Shown: piece by piece, positions 1 to 12,475 of the stretch
Numbering within the stretch: the stretch's first letter is position 1
How the letters are laid out: every line of letters begins with the position of its first letter
Assembly: GCA_013399875.1 (NCBI GenBank)
Contig: VXAZ01002516.1
Location: 124,001 to 188,000 of the forward strand
Direction: 5' to 3'
Length of the DNA stretch: 64,000 nt
Source: Gymnorhina tibicen
Lineage: Eukaryota > Chordata > Aves > Passeriformes > Artamidae
The notes under the pieces: generated by a model
What the model saw: the letters and a program-made list of their open reading frames with translations, nothing else
Told to the model about the DNA's origin: nothing
Database searches by the model: none
Program-made: the position numbers and the translations under genes

Positions 1-1713
1 AAAGGCCATTTTCTTGTGTGTTTGGAGGTCCTTACTTGTGTTTCTAGGTGCAGATTTAGCAGAATCTATTGCTAGTTCCCATCTTTCAAGTTATCTCGGT
101 TTGTAACTAATGATTTTTACAAATTGTACCAGACTCCAAGGTGGAGTTTTTCTTCTTTCCCACATACAAGCTGGTCTGTTTCTGCTGTGGATTTTTTGTT
201 GTAGGTTTTGGGGTGTTTATTTTCTCAGGACTTTGAACAGATTATCTTCAAACCATCCTTTCAGACTGATGCCAAGTTTCATCTATATTCTGTTTCATTG
301 CAAGAGATAAATGGAGGTCTCTGTTCCTGTTTGGTTGCCTCTGATCCACCTCTTCTGTACCTGGTATGGATGCACACAGTGCTGGCTTTTATCTTTGATC
401 CAGTTTCTGCTTCTTCTGGACACCTTTCAGAATAATTCCTTTCAAAATTTAATGCTGTGGGTAAAGTGCATTTTTCTTTCTTCATGTTTGCTTTAACAAC
501 ATGTGAATATTTGGGGATGGATGGTGTACTTCCAGTTCTGTATCAGGTCAGAAGCAATGGACTGCACTCTAATTTAGGACAAAGTTAACTGAAAATTGTT
601 ATTCCTTTGAAATACATCTGTACTTAATGTTAGATGTGGAAAGAGATCTGTTATACACCTGAAAAAAAACCCAGGGGAGACTATGGAAGTAAAGTAGCTG
701 AGGGAGATTTTGCAATGCCTGTTATCTGAAGTTCATCTCACAAACTGAAGCTGTTTCTCCTACTTTTAAATGACTGTGGAAATTGAGAAGGACCACAGGA
801 GTCATAAGCAAGATTTACAGATAATTTACAAAATCTCCCCAGTACTCGTTTCAATTTTCTTCCCTTTTGGAAGCTTTACTTTTCATACTATCTCACAAAG
901 TAGGTTGGAAACCTGAGGTCAGACAGGAACCATAAAGCTATTTTCAATAGACCACACTGTGATGTCCCTGGAGCAACACAAAATCTTCCTCTGGCTCTGC
1001 CAGTGCCTCAGTAGCTATTAGAGTGGTTGGGAAAAGTCAAGTGGCCTTAATTTGCCTCATGAGTTTTCTGGCTTAAATATTTTGTCATATTCCATTAGCA
1101 TTTCACCAATGACATTTCCCTGGAACAGATGAATGAAAGATCGGGTGAATGTTTCAGCTCAATATTTGCGTACATTCTCGGTGAGCATCAAATGACATTT
1201 CAGAGACTGTTATTAATATTGTCAGGAGATACAGTTCAGCTCAGAATATCACTCACAAGGGTCTGGGCTTTTGTCCTCAGACCAACAAAAGGAAAGCATC
1301 TTTGAAAAGCTGACCTTGTTTGGTGCCTGAGCACACCAAATCAAAAGATCCTGGGTTTGAAGGAGAACGACAGTACTTCCTAGTAGTGTGTAGTTAGTTC
1401 TTATTAGTTCCTAATATGGGACTGCAATGACTCGCTGGCCCTGTTTGCAGCATCCTTCCAAGCCTTCAGCAATGCTTGAGGTGGGAGGGAGCCTTACATC
1501 CCAGCTGCTCATATTAAAAAAATTTCCATTAGGCAAGCATGGAAAATGCACATGCCAAAGCCATTCTGCAGTATCTAATGGATAATGATTTTCCCTGGTG
1601 TGATTTTTGTTTATTCACCTATCTCTCACATTCATTATTGGCACATATGATAACAAAGCTTTTCTTCCATGGGGAATTAAAATTCCTTTCTTAAATATGA
1701 ATTTGAAGATCAG
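1..1713. other. Unique AT-rich sequence, no gene recognised
   Basis: No gene, RNA gene or repeat family is recognisable here. Short open frames of 60-75 codons at 110-496 overlap on both strands in incompatible frames, which is the chance pattern. The part from about 1080 to 1260 is of mixed composition without simple repeats and looks like possible constrained non-coding DNA; it is discussed under findings. Confidence 0.6.
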
Positions 1714-2320
1714 AGATTCATAGAATATCCTGAGTTGGAAGGGACCCACAAAGATCATCAAGTCCAGCTCCTATCCTTGTACAGGACAACCTCAAGTACC
1801 ACACCATGTGCCCAAGAGTATTGTCCAAACGCTTCCTGAACTCTGTGAGCCTTGGTGCTGTGAGCACTTCCCTGGGGACTCTATTCCAGTGACCAACCAC
1901 CCTCTGGGTGAAGAATCTTTTCCTGATATCCAGCCCAAACTGCCCCTGACACAATGTCAGGCCATTTCCTCAAGTCCTGTCACTGGTCACCAGAGAGAAG
2001 AGATCAATGCCTACCCGTGCACTTCCCTTCATGAGGAGCAGACCACAGCGAGGTCTCCCCTCAGTCTCCTCTTTTCCAGGCCAAACAAACCAGGTGACCT
2101 CAGACACTCCTCATATGGCTTCTCTTTTAGACCCTTCACCATCTTTGTAGCTCTCCTTTGGATGAGTTCTCTAATGGCTTTATATCCTTCTTCTACTGAG
2201 ATGTTCAAAACTGCACACAGGGCTGGAGGAGAGGCTGCACCACTGCAGAGCAGAAAGGGACACCAGGTCCTTTGACCAGCTGGCATTCCTGGGGCCTGAG
2301 GCACCCCAGAACACACTTGG
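1714..2320 (-). mobile_element. CR1 LINE fragment, 5'-truncated, 3' end of ORF2 plus tail
   Basis: CR1 is a non-LTR retrotransposon whose ORF2 encodes an endonuclease and reverse transcriptase; avian copies are nearly all 5'-truncated. Read on the minus strand, the 3' tail (the complement of 'gattcatagaat') lies at about 1714-1725. Upstream of it is the C-terminal ORF2 protein with the motif FFTQRVVGHWNRVPREV, at about 1860-1915. Further 5', around 2040-2180, the frame reads [17 protein letters not shown] and then [14 protein letters not shown], another typical CR1 block. The two blocks lie in different frames, with stops between about 1955 and 2028, so the copy is dead. The 5' boundary is uncertain and could lie anywhere from about 2200 to 2320. 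The signature (TAP..TEF.KRLDN) is shared with the fragment at 12476-12748, suggesting the same subfamily. Confidence 0.93.
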
Positions 2321-2487
2321 ATTTTAACTTAAAAAACATCCAAGTAGAATATTTCGATGGTAGGAATTTTTGGTTTCGTTTTTAATGATTATATTTATTT
2401 AAACTGAACTCCGTTAGAGGCTCTCCAGGGAAATTTTCCACAGTTTGTCCTGGCGTGAGTGCAGAGCACAGCTGGCAGTAGGCTCTG
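2321..2487. other. Spacer between CR1 fragment and minisatellite
   Basis: This short stretch begins AT-rich (about 2330-2410) and turns GC-richer toward the minisatellite. No feature was recognised. Nothing in it resembles a degenerate copy of the 110-bp unit, so the array appears to start sharply at 2488. Confidence 0.5.
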
Positions 2488-2897
2488 CCGAAGAGCCCCG
2501 ACACCCGGCAGGCGCGCAGTGGCAGTCCCGTGGCGGTGTGACGGGGCAGGGGCGGTGCCCCGGGGTGTGCCCCGGACCCATCGCGGGTGCCCCAGAGCCG
2601 AAGAGCCCCGACACCCGGCAGGCGCGCAGTGGCAGTCCCGTGGCGGTGTGACGGGGCAGGGGCGGTGCCCCGGGGTGTGCCCCGGACCCATCGCGGGTGC
2701 CCCAGAGCCGAAGAGCCCCGACACCCGGCAGGCGCGCAGTGGCAGTCCCGTGGCGGTGTGACGGGGCAGGGGCGGTGCCCCGGGGTGTGCCCCGGACCCA
2801 TCGCGGGTGCCCCAGAGCCGAAGAGCCCCGACACCCGGCAGGCGCGCAGTGGCAGTCCCGTGGCGGTGTGACGGGGCAGGGGCGGTGCCCGGGGTGT
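2488..2897. repeat. GC-rich minisatellite, 110-bp unit, about 3.7 copies up to an assembly gap
   Basis: The unit begins 'ccgaagagccccgacacc' and recurs at 2488, 2598, 2708 and 2818, a fixed period of 110 bp. The three full units appear identical. The fourth is cut by the run of N after 80 bases and differs visibly by one missing C (three instead of four C before 'ggggtgt'). The unit is very GC- and CpG-rich, with runs of four G and the self-complementary string 'ccccgggg'. Since 110 is not a multiple of three, all frames rotate through the array. The long open frames here come from base composition and do not indicate a gene. The array probably continues into the gap. Confidence 0.97.
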
Positions 2898-3046
2898 NNN
2901 NNNNNNNNNNNNNNNNNNNNNNNNNNNNNNNNNNNNNNNNNNNNNNNNNNNNNNNNNNNNNNNNNNNNNNNNNNNNNNNNNNNNNNNNNNNNNNNNNNNN
3001 NNNNNNNNNNNNNNNNNNNNNNNNNNNNNNNNNNNNNNNNNNNNNN
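2898..3046. other. Assembly gap (149 N)
   Basis: The sequence is all N. The gap begins inside the 110-bp minisatellite, so the missing sequence most likely includes more units; the N count need not equal the true length. Confidence 0.99.
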
Positions 3047-3173
3047 GGGAGCGGCGGCACGCTCCGGTGTTCCGCTCGGAATGCTGAGGGGAAAGCGGTG
3101 TTTCCTCACGTGCTGCCACCCTGCCTGGCCGAGCGGCTTTTCTCCACCGGCTGTGCCCACCGCTCTCTAGGCA
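3047..3173. other. GC-rich flank downstream of the gap
   Basis: This CpG-containing sequence, beginning 'gggagcggcggcacgctccg', does not match the 110-bp unit and is not clearly CR1. It extends the GC-rich islet to the start of the next CR1 fragment. No coding or RNA feature was recognised. Confidence 0.5.
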
Positions 3174-3325
3174 CGTAGATGATGCCCCATCCTGGAAGTG
3201 TTCAAGGCCAGGTTGGATGGGGCTCTGAGCTCTACTGGAAAGGTGTCCCTCTCCATGGCAGGTGGGTTGGATTAGGTGATCTTTAAGGTCCTTCCAAACC
3301 CAAAACATGCTGTGATTCCATGATC
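3174..3325 (+). mobile_element. CR1 LINE 3'-end fragment
   Basis: The stretch from 'gatgccccatcctggaagtg' through 'ttcaaggccaggttggatgg' to 'tgtgattccatgat' (3311-3324) follows the well-known 3' end of avian CR1, including the final ORF2 codons and the short 3' UTR with its terminal repeat. Only about 150 bp remain and no useful coding sequence is left. It points away from the minus-strand CR1 at 1714-2320, so the two fragments have their 5' sides facing the minisatellite. Confidence 0.93.
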
Positions 3326-4651
3326 TGAAGCTCTCAGCTGTGTTTATTTTTATTTCCAGGATGCTAATTGCTGCTGTTTGTCCCATTAAGGAACGTGGAG
3401 GGTCAATCGAGCAATATTCCACTTCTGGATGCCGTACATAAGGGCACAAAGCCAGCCAGCCTATGTCTCTCCCAGTCTGAAATCATCTGCCAGCCAGGCC
3501 GAAAATGGCCACACAAACAGACATAGTGACGTGGCTTTAGGCAAAGAAGCTTTAGGATCCTAAGTGGTGTGATATGGAGCTGTAGAACACAGCGTGGGCT
3601 GTCCACTCTGCATTTACTCAACACTTTTGAGAGACTGCTAGGCTTCCTCCTGCTCTGGGATTAAACAAAGAAAGAAGAACAACAACAACAATAAAAGAGT
3701 GAAGAAGTATTATTATTGTGTAAAGGACAGACTGTAGCAAAGACCTATTAGAGTTTGCCCAGAATCACGAGGGAGATCTGTTCTAACAGCAGGAATTGAA
3801 CAACTGTGTATCAGTTGAATTTAATGCAGTAAACACAGCAGTGTTTGTCCTTTACTGACGTAGGTTCTTTGGACTTGAGTCTGCTCTGGGTTAGAAAAGT
3901 GGAGTTAAGACCAGGACTTGCTCAATAGCCACTTATTACAGCCATTCTTCACTGCCCTGAGAATTACCACCATTCAGCCTTTCAGGGACATTCCTAAAGA
4001 GGGGACTGAAGAGCAAACATATCATCACCTGTGCTGTTGTATGACTAACCCTTAGCACAACAGGTGAACAAGTGTTTGATCTGCCATACATGACAAAATA
4101 CTTCAGGGTCACTGACTGATAGCTTTTCTTTGGGAAGAGAAGGACTGTAGGAACAAATGTCTCAAGAGAGAAATTCTGTTCTTGCTGCATCTGTCTGAAA
4201 AGTCTTTTGTATGTGATTAACCATTTGCAAATAGTATAATGCATGGACACCCTTAGTTTGCAACAGGTATCCTGCTTAGTTTTGGTAAAATTCACTTCTG
4301 AATTCTTACTCTTTGAATTTAAAACTTATGTTAACACCAAAGTCACATCCAGATGGATTCAAGCCTTGACACTGCTGGAAGTCCAGAGTCAATGAAGAAT
4401 GTTACTTTTCACTTAATCATGAGATTTGCACGCAAAACTTTAAATCCAGACTAACTGTGTTTTTTAGAATAACAAAGCTAAAGAAAATAAATTACTCTGT
4501 GGACTGTTTTACTGAAGAGCATGTGGGAAGTAATCTGTTAGTGTCAAGACAAAATTAGACAAGATTTTTTAACATTGAGTAAATTGGGATATATTAAGTA
4601 CTTTGAATAAAGTTAAGATGACAGCAAAAGCCATAATAATTTCACTGTCAG

Positions 4652-4921
4652 TTAAAGATGCAATTGCCAGAACATTGAAAAATGTAGGGAAATTCTCTGC
4701 AGTGCTTGAAGAATCAATGTTGGCCATATGTGGCAGTACAAAGCTGCTGTGGAGCAGATAGAACTGACTGATCTTTTCAGTGCAGGCTCTGATGCGTGAA
4801 AGTCATTCCAAAGTTTAATTGAAGTTGGAAGAAGCCAGTTTCTGACAGAAGATTTTTTTTTTAACTGTTTTGTGGGAAATGAATGAAATCTTTCATTTTC
4901 AGCATGCAAAACACTCAGCAT
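4652..4921 (-). pseudogene. Possible decayed LINE reverse-transcriptase C-terminus (weak)
   Basis: This minus-strand open frame of 89 codons contains NWLLPTSIKLWNDFHAS. It resembles the 'SFFP.AI.LWN.LP' signature near the C-terminus of many CR1-, L2- and Jockey-clade reverse transcriptases, preceded by a basic stretch (KQLKKKSSVR) as in those proteins. No other LINE block or 3' tail was seen, and the DNA does not match the avian CR1 3' end. It may be an old relic of another LINE clade, or chance. Confidence 0.2.
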
Positions 4922-7900
4922 TCATAGATAAAGGTGGTCTATTAAAATTATCACCTTAAATTTTGGGGAAAGGAACTATTCAACCAAGGTAATATTTCAA
5001 GGTGTAAATATTATTTCCTTTTTTTTACTCAGGAAGCAAGCAACGAGTTCTCTTATAAAAACAACTGAAGAAGAAAATTCTAACATGCCCTCTGTCATCA
5101 TGTCTTTCAAAAAAGGTGCTTAAAATTGACCTTAATATGAGTGCACTATGGCCAGTGTTCAAATCACTTATTGCAAGCTTAGTGCTGCTTTGCTGCTGCC
5201 TCATTATGTGCAGAGTACAAGATCTTCTGGTCAGGGTCTCCCTTTATGATGCATGTGGATAATCTTGCTGGCTGGACACATAAACAGAGTTTGCAGCTGC
5301 TGCAGTAGCACTAGTAGTAAAGCATTTCTGTTGTGACCTCCTAAAGTCCCTTTGCAGTGCCACCTGTGCCATTCATTAATTTTGAAGCATAATCTTGGTT
5401 CCACCAAACTTCTATGGAACTGCACAACAGGAAGGTATGTTTTCCAGAAGCTGAAATCCTGACTGGGATTCAGCGACTCAATTTTGTTTGTCTGGCAGGA
5501 AGACATCAAGGACCCCAATTTCCTCCTCCATAAGCAGGGACAATGCTATTGATCCTGGGTGGTATCTGCTCTGAGATCTGTAGTTGCAAAGTGTTGAGCA
5601 TATATCATCATGATATCATTTTTAAGGAATCAGACCTTACAGGGCTGTTTTCATACTCTCATTCATCATTCTCAAGACAACTGATTTGCACTCCCAGTCT
5701 GTGCACCAGCATAGATTTGTTTTGTTCTGCTCTATAATTGACATAAACTGATATATTGATATATACTGCTGAACTTGAAGGTGGGGATATATACATAAAG
5801 TTAGTAATAAGCTAATGAAAGGAATATAATTATAGGACACACAGTTATGTAGAGATCCTTTACAATTTTTTCAGTGTAGGGATCAATTTTTGTTATAAAG
5901 GCATATCTTTGTCTTTGCAAATGTTTGTTTTGTGGAGTATTATAGAGAAAAAATTTAAGCTAACCATTTCAGAGTACATAACTGACTGGTTTACACGGAT
6001 AAGTTAGTATTTTGTTATACTATAAATTAGACTTTTCTGTAGTATTAAATTAAAGTTTATGAATTCTGTGATATTATGATATCTTTGAGAGAAATAAAAG
6101 GTGAAAACACCTAAATTTGAGACAGCTTTAAAGAATACAGACATTTAAAAACCATAGTGTTACAATGCACAATCTGGGCTCTACTGAAACCTGCCTTTTA
6201 TCAGGAAATACAGTTATTAACAAAATGTCACCTTATCTATTCAGTGTTTGTAGAAATGGAAAAAACCCCATGTATTAATTTTAAAGGGTTATCTGAGGAG
6301 TCAAATAAAATAATCAGTGAGCAAAAAATAGTGACAAGATAACAATTGCAGCCTTATCCTGTTTTAAACTACTGAAAGACACTGAATGGGCTCTTAATAG
6401 CACTTATGTGCTTGGAGCTATATGGTGCATTCGAGGAAGAAGACTAGGACAAATTCAAATTCAAGAAAAGAGTATACACGTGCTTGTTTAGCCAGATATT
6501 AATTGCTAAAGAGATTGTTATTTATATAAACATGTTAATATTTTTCAAAATATAGATGTATTTACAGAAATATATACACAGAACATCATCAGAATGCCCA
6601 ATATAACTTTCACGCCATAAGGACAAATTAAGGGCAGGTAATGCTGTTTTCAGTTCTTATACCTTGGATTTCCCTGAAGAGTTTTGTTATCTACATTTTA
6701 CAGGTCAGTCTTGCCTATTGGTATTTTAGGATCTGGTAGTTCCTCATGATTTGAGGACCTGCAGGCCCAGTTATTCTTCTATTTCCTCCTGCTGCCAGTA
6801 CTTGCTATTTCAACTTCAGCTCTGAATTTCTGCAGTAATTAACTCATAACAGCAAACACATGGGAAGCCATTGAACCTATGTTTTACTGTTACAAATATC
6901 ATTTACTTTTTGGCTGCAAAGCCTTTCACAAATACAATTCCCTATCATGGTATATTTTCTGTTTCATTAAATCTCCTTGCAGCCATTTGCAGTACCTTTG
7001 TTGTTAGCTTTGTGTTGATACAGACCAGGCTGTTTCCAAGCTTTGTATTGAATATTTTAGCAGTTAAACACTTTAAAGTTAGCAGTTTCAAAGTTGCTAC
7101 TCCGGTTTTACTAGTTCCATCATGCTCTGACATTGTCCTCAGAGGAACCAAGAGCAGTTTGTGACACAACATGGAAGTGTCTGCTCAGATTTAAGGTGCC
7201 TGCTTTTCTTAGCTGACTTCTGCTGCTAATCCATAAATCTGGCCTGTTGATCATATTTTATCTGTCAGCCTCACAGAAATGTCTGGGAACACCTAGGAAC
7301 ACTTAAGTGGTCTTCAGTCCTAATCATTTGGAAAATGAAGTCACTGCTGAGACACCTGGCTCCCACATCCTCACTTGCCAGCAGCTAACTGTTGAGGTGT
7401 CTATACCACAGGCTTCTGCCTTGTCATAAAAGGCGGCATAAGATCACATTGTGAGCAATAGAAAATAGCAGAACTCACTGTGTGATTCTGTCCTCTGACC
7501 GTCACTCAAAAACTCCTCTAGGTGTCCCATATATGTCCCGTAGCTCCTGTGCTGAATCTGCCAGGTAGACATATTAAGGGATTTTATCTTGTTAGGTGTT
7601 TCAGGGGATGTTAGATCTCTCTGCTTGGGCAACTGAATCAAGTTACTAATGTCAGACAGATCTTGCATTTTCTTACACTTGCAAATGTACTTTTCCAAGA
7701 CATATTGATTTTTGCACCTAGCTCTGAGTATTCAGAGTACAAATAGTCTTTCCATGATGTAATCTGACCTTTACCTATGTTCCACATGACCAAGTTTTCT
7801 TTTCACATACTTAACTATATCTTCAGCTATCACAGATAGCTGTGCAGGTTTTAAAGCTATAATTAGAAAGAAACATTCCCGATGTTTAAACTAATAGTTC

Positions 7901-9180
7901 AGTCACAGTGTGTAGCTACTCTTGAGCAAATCCCACCAGGAAACGTTCTCTAAAGTAGCTGTTAGTGTTGCAAACACCTCTGTGTTGAATACAGAGGCTT
8001 CTTGTTCTATAAAATACACGTACTATACTCCTTCATGGATAATTTCTGTCCTTCTTTGCAGCCTTTTGGAAAATGGGTTTGCATCTTGCAGATCTGACAG
8101 TCCTATGAGATGTTGGGACATTGCCAGTGTCTGCCAATTTCCCCTGCAGGCCATGTGCTCTTTCTCACCTCTTGCCTCTCTTCAGACCCTTGGAGTTTTA
8201 CACTTGTTTTGCCTTTGATACTTCAGTGGACCCCTGTTTTCAAAAATTGAGCCACAACTTTTCTCTTGTAAATACATAATCTTCTCTGACTACATTCTGG
8301 AAAAAACCAGGATTGCTTTTCTTTTAAGATTGAGTTGGGATGTTCTATCTGAGGTCGCCGAGCATCGTCATAATCTGTTCTCAAATTAGGGATTCCACAA
8401 AACATTTAAAATTGCATGTCTGGCTTAGTAGCCTCAGAGGTGGTATAAATGCTTCAAAAATTTCTCCCAGTTTTTGTTCTGTTATGAAACTGATATAGTT
8501 CTTTATTTTCTCTGGAAGTACAATATTATTTCAAATCTCTTTAGAACAGTTAGATAAGAGTTCATTCTTCTTTCTGTAAGTGCAGGCTGCTAAACAAATG
8601 CAGCACTTCAGACACAGCAAAATGGGGAAAACAGAAAACTTTTGTTCATGTTAGTTTTCAGTAGTTCTGCATCCTATTTTGAAAAAACCCACATTTTCTC
8701 TTTGTGTATATATCGGTTTCCTGGACAAATTCATATGCAAAGGAATAACACTACAGACTCATCTAATAGCAAAGGGATACTGCCCTATTTTGCCATCTTT
8801 TTATTCTCTTCAGGAACCTGTCTTCATATCTTATATATACTTCTAATCCCACTGAATGCTCAGGGTTTCTGTGTGGAGTTTATAGGTTTGAAAGTAACAG
8901 CAAAGAATTAAATGAAAAATTGTACAAAAAGCTTGAGAGGAAGTCAGAGAGAAGTGCTTATCATAAAGCTGACTTTTCAGTTTAAGAGCTGTCAAAGCAG
9001 AATGTTCCAGAGTGTTGGATTTCAGCTTTAGCAGCAAAAGTCCAAATAATTTTAAAAACAACTGTTCACAGAACTAGCATATGTTTGAAGATATACACTG
9101 GGTAATTGCTTTGAGGGAAGAGCTCAAGGGAATGGCAAGATTATTGGATGTCTTTCTATGATGCTTTTATTTTCCTTTTA

Positions 9181-9197
9181 TGTATATATATATATAT
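9181..9197. repeat. Short (TA)n tract
   Basis: About eight uninterrupted TA dinucleotides follow 'ttttatg'. The tract is short and within the range expected of AT-rich vertebrate DNA. Confidence 0.85.
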
Positions 9198-12100
9198 CTG
9201 CTTATTTTTGTGTGCATGAACATGGACGGCTAAATGAGAAATCTTATAGATATGTTTGCATACAAATGCTAACATACATATATATACATATGTGTATTTA
9301 TGAAGGAAGTGGAGAAGAAAGTTAATCTGTCTGTGTATCTCTTACTGACCAAAGCAGACTTCTCTGAGAAACCTTAACCTACGCACAATGATACACAGAA
9401 TTAAATAGCATGACAGGAGCACACTCTGTATTTGATTTATTGCACAGCAGATAAATGCCTATGCATAAGTCTGCTAATGTAGTAAGTAAACTATATGAAA
9501 GAAGAGATCCAGAAATTAAGGAAAAAAAGGCAAAAACATATTTATTTGGTCCAAACATCTTTATCTGGAACATTTTAGGAAAAAAAATTCTTCCACGATC
9601 ATCTTCTCTACCTCAGTCTTTCCAGTTGCATAAGAACACTTGACAGCTCTTTGTTCCTGAATTCTGCAGGAAATGTATGAATTTTTAAAACAAACCCACA
9701 CCCCTTTCTTTTCATTACATCTTTCCCACTGTGTCTTTTTCTGTTTAAAAATATCACATCTTGGTGTTTTCTGTCTACATAAGCATAGAGACCTACAGGA
9801 TATATATTTTCTTTTACAGAAAATATGGCGCTTTTTTCCCTAGCAATGATTGTCTGCATGCTCAATGTGGTGACACTCACAAGAGGGATAAATATGGGAC
9901 ATTGGCCCTTTTAGAGCCTCCTTAGGATCTTTTTCATAAAAATGGATTATCCGTTTGCCATTTTCTTTTCTCATTATAACCTTTGTCATGCGTGTGGGCT
10001 CCCAGGGCTCTAATGTCTCTTTCTTCATGAATTAAAGGGGGAATTCTCCTGTTCTTTGACCTTTTCAGTATTCTGCACTTCAGTGGGGTGGCATTTCCAC
10101 TCCGTAAAGATTACAACCTGTGCTGACTAATCAGCCAGTCAAATGCCAATTACGAATGTAAAATCAATTACTGTTGCTGTTAAAGCCAAACTTCATCTGA
10201 CATATTTTGGCTGCCTCTGCCATCATCCACTGAGAGGGTTAAAGCTCTAATGAGAGGGCTATATATGAAACCAGGCCAGGTCCTTTGACACACACTGCAA
10301 CACCTTTTACTTGACTAACACAAACAGGAATTGAACTTCTGTAATGGGGAATTCAGGGGTTAAATTCAGTATTGCCTTTAGTCCTGTCATTTGTGTGACT
10401 TTTAGTAAGACATTACATGCAATTCCACACCCTCCCCAAAGAAAATATTTAAAACCATCATGGTTGAATTCATAGCTTCCTGTTTGCTGGAAGAGGATGC
10501 TGGAGCTCAACACTTGATCTGCACAGGGCTTGCCTCTGAACCCTTTCAGATGATTTCCCATCAGAGATCTTTGTTTACCACAGTGTTGGCTACTTTCAGA
10601 AATGGGCACAGTGTCTGGAATTTTAAATATACTCTTGAGTCTCATATTTCCTATTAATCAACTGTTGCCAACTTCCTTCTCAGCAGGCAAGAAAATTAAA
10701 TCATCTTAGAGGCTTATAGGACTTACATACAGCAAACAAGGAGAGAAGGGTGTCTCACCTGGATAGCCTTTATAAATACCTGTTATCTTTGTTGATCTGA
10801 GAGAAATGTAAGTGTGTGAAGAAGACTCTTTGAATTAGTCTTCCAGATATCCCTCTAGGCTTCACAATATAATGTATCTTCTGTTTCTTTGGTTCTTGGA
10901 CTGCTAGAAGTGTAGTCTAATTTTCCAGCTTTCCTCTGTGGGCATCCAGGAAAGCATATGAGAGGAAGAGTGAATCTCACTCTAATATACTGGTTCTGAA
11001 GTTGGCTCCTATTGCAGGAATTATTGTGCTGCTTTAAAATCTTGTTGGAATGGAGGTGATGATGATGAAGACATTTCAGGGGAGGATGAGGATTTTGCTA
11101 ACTAAATATTCCTGTCAGTTGTTTTAGACTTGCTATTCCGTTGACCTGTAACAATCTTTATTTTTTACATATGATCCTCCCTTATATCTAAAATGGTTCT
11201 GGAAAGTCTTTACAGGAAGATGAAGTGTTACTTCATTGTGCTAATTTCCAGATTCTTGTGTTATAACCCCCAACAGAAAACTTTTCTTTAAGTCATGGAT
11301 AATAACAATTTAAAAGACATTGAGTTGAACTGTTTCCTGAAAATCCCATTGGAGATCTGCAAGCAGTTGTAATCAGAATTCTTGCATGTCATAGAAGGGA
11401 TCTTGTAGTCAAAAGACTGAGTTTTTCTTTGTATTGTTTCCCATTTTCCTCACTTCTAAAGGAAGACGTAATCAATTATCCCAGCACATTACTATCATTC
11501 CTCATATGTAGCAAATACTCTCTCATAAACGGGATAGTATTTTGAGACAAAAGGCAAGATTCATTTCAACTATCTTTAAATAACTAGAAGTTAGGGAGTT
11601 ACTTTTAGGGTGAAATTCAGATTGTTGAATTTAGTTGTCTGAAACCATCATCTGAATTTCAATCTGGACCACGTGTCTGTTTCAGATCAGAGGAATCCCA
11701 CCACAGGTTTGTGGTCTAAACCTTTTATGTAATTTCCCCGTAAATAAATTGCTAAAATGAGACACCTAGCTTTTAGATGAGACACCTCAGTTTTACAGAT
11801 CATGTATGTCTCCCCCAAAAGCCAACATGATTTTGGGAGGATGTTTTCAAATGTAACTTATGGCAAACATCCTGCAAAACTTACACACAATGAAAATTCC
11901 TTCAGAATGTCCAAGTGTGATCAAAAGCCCTTTACAATCAGTGGGAGAATTGTTGATCTGTTCTGGAAAGAAAGCTGTTTAAGAAGGAAACAAACTTTGC
12001 TGACAGAATCCCCCTCTCCAGTAAAAAGAGAAGTCTCAAGGGAGTGATCACGCAACAAGACCTATTTTTTCTGTCTCTGTAATGGAGGAGTGGCTGTTAC

Positions 12101-12475
12101 TTACACGCTGATATATTTTAGCAACCAGAGCACGTATTTTAGCTGTTTAAGCAGAAGAAGCATTGCTGAGGTTCAGACAACTCTCCCTTAGGGCTGTTAT
12201 GGACAGTTCATCTATCTATTGAAAAGATATTTTCCCTCCACAGCAAATTTTAGTAACCTGGAGTGAAGTCTGCATTGCACAGGGGTGAGAACCAAACATT
12301 TGCATCATTCAGAGTCATTGAGGTTTCCAATGCATCCAAGTAGATTCCTTGAGAAAGAACAATTTTATACTTCAGTATGCGAGGCCATTAATATGTTATG
12401 TTTTGTGTGCATAATTTGAGTGGTCTGTAACATCATAGAGTTCTGAAATCTCATTTCTCTGTTAAAAATAAACAT

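Larger units (their letters stand above)
3326..12475. other. Long unique AT-rich stretch, no gene recognised
   Basis: No gene or full repeat family is recognisable. Minor items are a small (AAC)n run at about 3678-3692, a (TA)n tract at 9181-9197, and a mixed-composition block at 10040-10270 discussed in the findings. Open frames such as the minus-strand ones at 3936-4295 (119 codons), 9840-10028 and 10307-10645 show no family resemblance. A weak LINE-like frame at 4652-4921 is listed separately. Confidence 0.6.

Noticed and set aside
2382..3449. Long open frames (up to 355 codons) on both strands across the GC-rich repeat and gap
   Set aside because: They run through N bases and a 110-bp repeat whose length is not a multiple of three, and every frame on both strands is open. 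Base composition explains this, so no protein is called.
10121..10136. 'tgctgactaatcagcc' considered as a MAF recognition element
   Set aside because: The half-sites TGCTGA and TCAGC are 4 bases apart, whereas known MAF elements have 1 or 2, so the match is not valid.
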